Assembly: GCA_029932545.1 (NCBI GenBank)
Contig: JAOZPW010000055.1
Coordinates: 2,993 to 16,094 of the forward strand
Length of the DNA: 13,102 bases
Direction: 5' to 3'
From: Thermoanaerobaculales bacterium
GTDB lineage: Bacteria; Acidobacteriota; Thermoanaerobaculia; Thermoanaerobaculales; Sulfomarinibacteraceae
Shown: positions 12,011 through 13,102 of the stretch, one piece after another
How the letters are laid out: each line of letters starts with the position of its first letter
How positions within the stretch are numbered: the first letter of the stretch is position 1
Notes under the pieces: generated by a model
Told to the model about the DNA's origin: nothing
Database searches by the model: none
The model's input: only the letters and a program-made list of their open reading frames with translations
Translations under genes and position numbers: made by a program

Positions 12011-12291
12011 TTCTCCACCGCCTCGAGTCGCTTCTTGAGTTCTTCGATTTTCCGTTCGAGTTCAGCCTGGTTCTGACCGGCCGAAACGTCATCAACGATC
12101 TGCCCCGCGAGTCCGCGACCAAAACCACGGCCAAGCCCTTGGCCTCGGCCCATGCCTCCGCCGCCACCCATACCACGGCCCCGGCCGAACGTCGGCGCCT
12201 CATTCTGTGCTGCTGTTCCCCGGCAGTCACCCAAACCTCGTCCTGACATTGCACCTTGTCCCAATGGACCCGTTCTATTTCTTCCCGGCAT
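12007..12291 (-). CDS. DUF5320-type small Gly/Arg-rich protein with coiled coil
   Basis: A 94-residue protein. The opening MPGRNRTGPLGQGAMSGRGLGDC (1-23) matches the DUF5320 signature (MPGGDRTGPxGxGPMTGRGxGxC), with one cysteine at 23. A Gly/Arg/Met-rich low-complexity middle (36-63) and a short charged coiled coil (about 74-94: AELERKIEELKKRLEAVEK) follow. The start is set by a textbook AGGAGG six nucleotides before ATG 12291; an upstream in-frame extension has no such support. DUF5320 genes frequently sit beside MTH1175-like and ferredoxin-MinD genes in anaerobes, which is the arrangement here. It is the first gene of the operon, with its stop overlapping the next start. The coiled coil and flexible middle suggest an oligomeric adaptor or scaffold, but the function is unknown. 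Confidence 0.82.
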   Translation of the reverse strand: MPGRNRTGPLGQGAMSGRGLGDCRGTAAQNEAPTFGRGRGMGGGGGMGRGQGLGRGFGRGLAGQIVDDVSAGQNQAELERKIEELKKRLEAVEK

Positions 12292-12364
12292 TTGATGCCT
12301 CCTATTCTTTTTCTTTCTCTGGGTTCCGAGGCCTGAAATTAAGCCCCGTCCCATTTCTTTTTTA

Positions 12365-12393
12365 AGCATATGTCCATAATTACAATTTGTCAA
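12365..12393 (-). promoter_or_regulatory. Predicted promoter of the ferredoxin-MinD/NifX operon
   Basis: On the minus strand there is a perfect TTGACA (12393-12388), a 17-bp spacer, and TATGCT (12370-12365; 4/6). The expected start is near 12358, giving a leader of about 67 nt to the DUF5320 ATG that includes AGGAGG. One copy of the 22-bp upstream element ends 6 bp from the -35. Confidence 0.65.
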
Positions 12394-12399
12394 GGCCAA

Positions 12400-12421
12400 G
12401 GATCATGGACCGGATTGGCCC
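12400..12421 (-). promoter_or_regulatory. 22-bp upstream element, copy 1 (operon side)
   Basis: Read on the minus strand this element begins GGGCCAATCCGGTCCAT and ends GATCC. It is 19/22 identical to copy 2 at 12457-12478 and has the same orientation relative to its own promoter. It is centred about 52 bp upstream of the predicted start site. It contains two GG[CT]C-type heptads in direct repeat with 9-bp period (GGCCAAT, GGTCCAT). Confidence 0.6.
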
Positions 12422-12456
12422 TTTGAGGCAGACAATTTGATCGAGGGCCGCAGACA

Positions 12457-12478
12457 GGGTCAACCCGGTCCACGATCC
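12457..12478 (+). promoter_or_regulatory. 22-bp upstream element, copy 2 (mutase side)
   Basis: On the plus strand it begins GGGTCAACCCGGTCCAC and ends GATCC. It is the inverted partner of 12400-12421, with mismatches at three positions only. It ends 3 bp before the mutase -35 box and is centred about 50 bp upstream of the predicted start. Internal heptads are GGTCAAC and GGTCCAC. Confidence 0.6.
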
Positions 12479-12481
12479 TAT

Positions 12482-12510
12482 TTGATGCGCTGCGTGCATC
12501 GGGGTAGGAT
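12482..12510 (+). promoter_or_regulatory. Predicted promoter of the mutase gene
   Basis: TTGATG (12482-12487; 4/6), a 17-bp spacer, and TAGGAT (12505-12510; 4/6). The predicted start is near 12517, about 16 nt before the ATG, with the GGAGGT ribosome-binding site at 12524-12529 inside that short leader. Each box is imperfect; spacing and geometry support the call. Confidence 0.5.
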
Positions 12511-12532
12511 GACCGCCGCAGTTGGAGGTAAG

Positions 12533-13102
12533 ATGGCTGACCAACCCTCTTCCAAGACGTTCAGCGGCCCCTTTTCCCTGGGCCCCGGCTTTCCGACACC
12601 GTCACTCGAAACGTGGCGGGCGATTGCCGAGACCAGCCTCAAGGGGCGGAAGATCGAATCGTTGACGAAACCCGTAGATGATGGTGTCGACACCAAGGCG
12701 CTTTACACTGCCACAGACTGGAACACTGATTCCGGTCTTCCCGGCGTTCACCCATTCACCCGAGGCGGGATCGGCCAGTCTCGGGAAGTTTGTTCCTTGT
12801 TCACTCACCCCGATATCGACATCGTCACCCGGCAGATTGCCGAGGAGACAAAACGAGGAGCACACTCGGTCTGGGTCCGATTCTCAGGCGGTGTTCGATC
12901 CGGCGCCGACCCGAGATCGCCCGAAGCCGCCCAGTGGAACGGCGACGGCATCATCATGGAGACCGCCGACGATTTCGAGCACCTCTTCGATGGAGTCGAC
13001 CTCACAGCTACGCCAATCCATCTCGAAGCCGGAGGGAACGCTATCGCGGCGGCGGCCATGTTCATCGCCGCCCTCCGCCGTCGAGGAATCAACCCTGAAA
13101 CT
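12533..13102 (+). CDS. mutA: Methylmalonyl-CoA mutase small subunit-like protein, N-terminal part
   Basis: An open frame of 190 codons from ATG 12533 to the right edge without a stop, so the gene is cut by the window. GGAGGT four to nine nt upstream fixes the start. The protein matches the N-terminal part of the (beta/alpha)8 barrel of B12-dependent acyl-CoA mutases: an N-terminal TWRAIAETSLKGR segment (27-39), DGVDTKALYTATD (50-62), LPGVHPFTRGG (69-79), THPDIDIVTRQIAEETKRGAHSVWVRF (91-117) and ATPIHLEAGGNAIAAAAMFI (159-178). The PFTRG form with no YAGRPWTIRQYAG block points to the small (MutA, non-catalytic partner) subunit rather than the catalytic MutB. The complex interconverts methylmalonyl-CoA and succinyl-CoA in propionate/branched-chain metabolism. 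The catalytic subunit would be expected just beyond the right edge. Subunit assignment is less sure than family. Confidence 0.88.
   Translation, partial: MADQPSSKTFSGPFSLGPGFPTPSLETWRAIAETSLKGRKIESLTKPVDDGVDTKALYTATDWNTDSGLPGVHPFTRGGIGQSREVCSLFTHPDIDIVTRQIAEETKRGAHSVWVRFSGGVRSGADPRSPEAAQWNGDGIIMETADDFEHLFDGVDLTATPIHLEAGGNAIAAAAMFIAALRRRGINPET

Larger units (their letters stand above)
12292..12532. promoter_or_regulatory. Divergent promoter region, operon / mutase
   Basis: A 241-nt non-coding region between the minus-strand DUF5320-led operon and the plus-strand mutase gene. It holds two predicted sigma70-type promoters facing outward, a 22-bp element present once per promoter as an inverted pair, and a roughly 67-nt purine-rich leader for the operon. 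No sigma54-type GG-N10-GC promoter was recognised. Confidence 0.7.

Noticed and set aside
12292..12399. 36-residue N-terminal extension of the DUF5320 protein
   Set aside because: The AGGAGG-spaced ATG at 12291 begins exactly at the family signature MPGRNRTGP, and the extension overlaps the predicted promoter -10 region.
12602..13092. Minus-strand open frames at the right edge
   Set aside because: They are antisense to the methylmalonyl-CoA mutase frame, which has family motifs throughout and a good ribosome-binding site.

Overview
The window is gene-dense bacterial DNA of moderately high GC content, with a Gram-negative character: several Sec-exported proteins and a predicted outer-membrane beta-barrel. 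The best taxonomic hint is the C-terminal tail of the exported carboxypeptidase (FADGFESGDTTAW) together with a secreted protein built from 'ARWDGxxW / LYxGGxF' repeats. Both styles are, to my knowledge, common in Acidobacteriota (Thermoanaerobaculia-like) genomes. This placement is inference. The ferredoxin-MinD/NifX operon points to an anaerobic or facultatively anaerobic lineage with substantial Fe-S or metal-cofactor metabolism.

Layout. (1) 58-2945, minus strand: a secreted beta-propeller-like WDG-repeat protein, a secreted protein of unknown function coupled to it by an ATGA overlap, and 12 nt further an acetoacetate-decarboxylase-fold enzyme. (2) 3114-7604, minus strand: an exported M14 metallocarboxypeptidase with two carboxypeptidase-regulatory domains and a MAM-like domain, a UbiA-family phosphoribosyl/prenyl transferase, and queA (queuosine tRNA modification). 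A 240-nt AT-rich, repeat-filled spacer separates the last two. (3) 7864-8397, plus strand: a DtxR-like metal-responsive regulator, convergent with and overlapping a DUF3187-like outer-membrane protein (8375-9466, minus). A perfect palindrome encodes both C-termini. (4) 9488-12291, minus strand: a tightly coupled five-gene operon, DUF5320 - NifX/MTH1175-like - MinD/ferredoxin - MinD/ferredoxin - NifX/MTH1175-like with a Cys/His tail. All four junctions are ATGA overlaps. The content resembles the anaerobe-specific 'orange protein' (ORP) system of Desulfovibrio. (5) 12533-13102, plus strand, running off the edge: the N-terminus of a methylmalonyl-CoA mutase small-subunit-like protein, divergent from the operon.

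The most notable regulatory structure is in 12292-12532. Two back-to-back sigma70-type promoters, one for the ORP-like operon and one for the mutase, each carry a copy of the same 22-nt element (19/22 identical, same orientation relative to its promoter) centred about 50 bp upstream of the predicted start site. This suggests co-regulation by one unidentified factor. No sigma54 promoter or sigma54 activator is seen, unlike the Desulfovibrio system.

No gene-free stretch exceeds 300 bases. The largest gaps (2946-3113, 4143-4382, 7605-7863, 12292-12532) are described as features. Positions 1-57 follow the stop of the first minus-strand gene, and I see nothing supportable there. No tRNA, rRNA, CRISPR array or insertion sequence was recognised.
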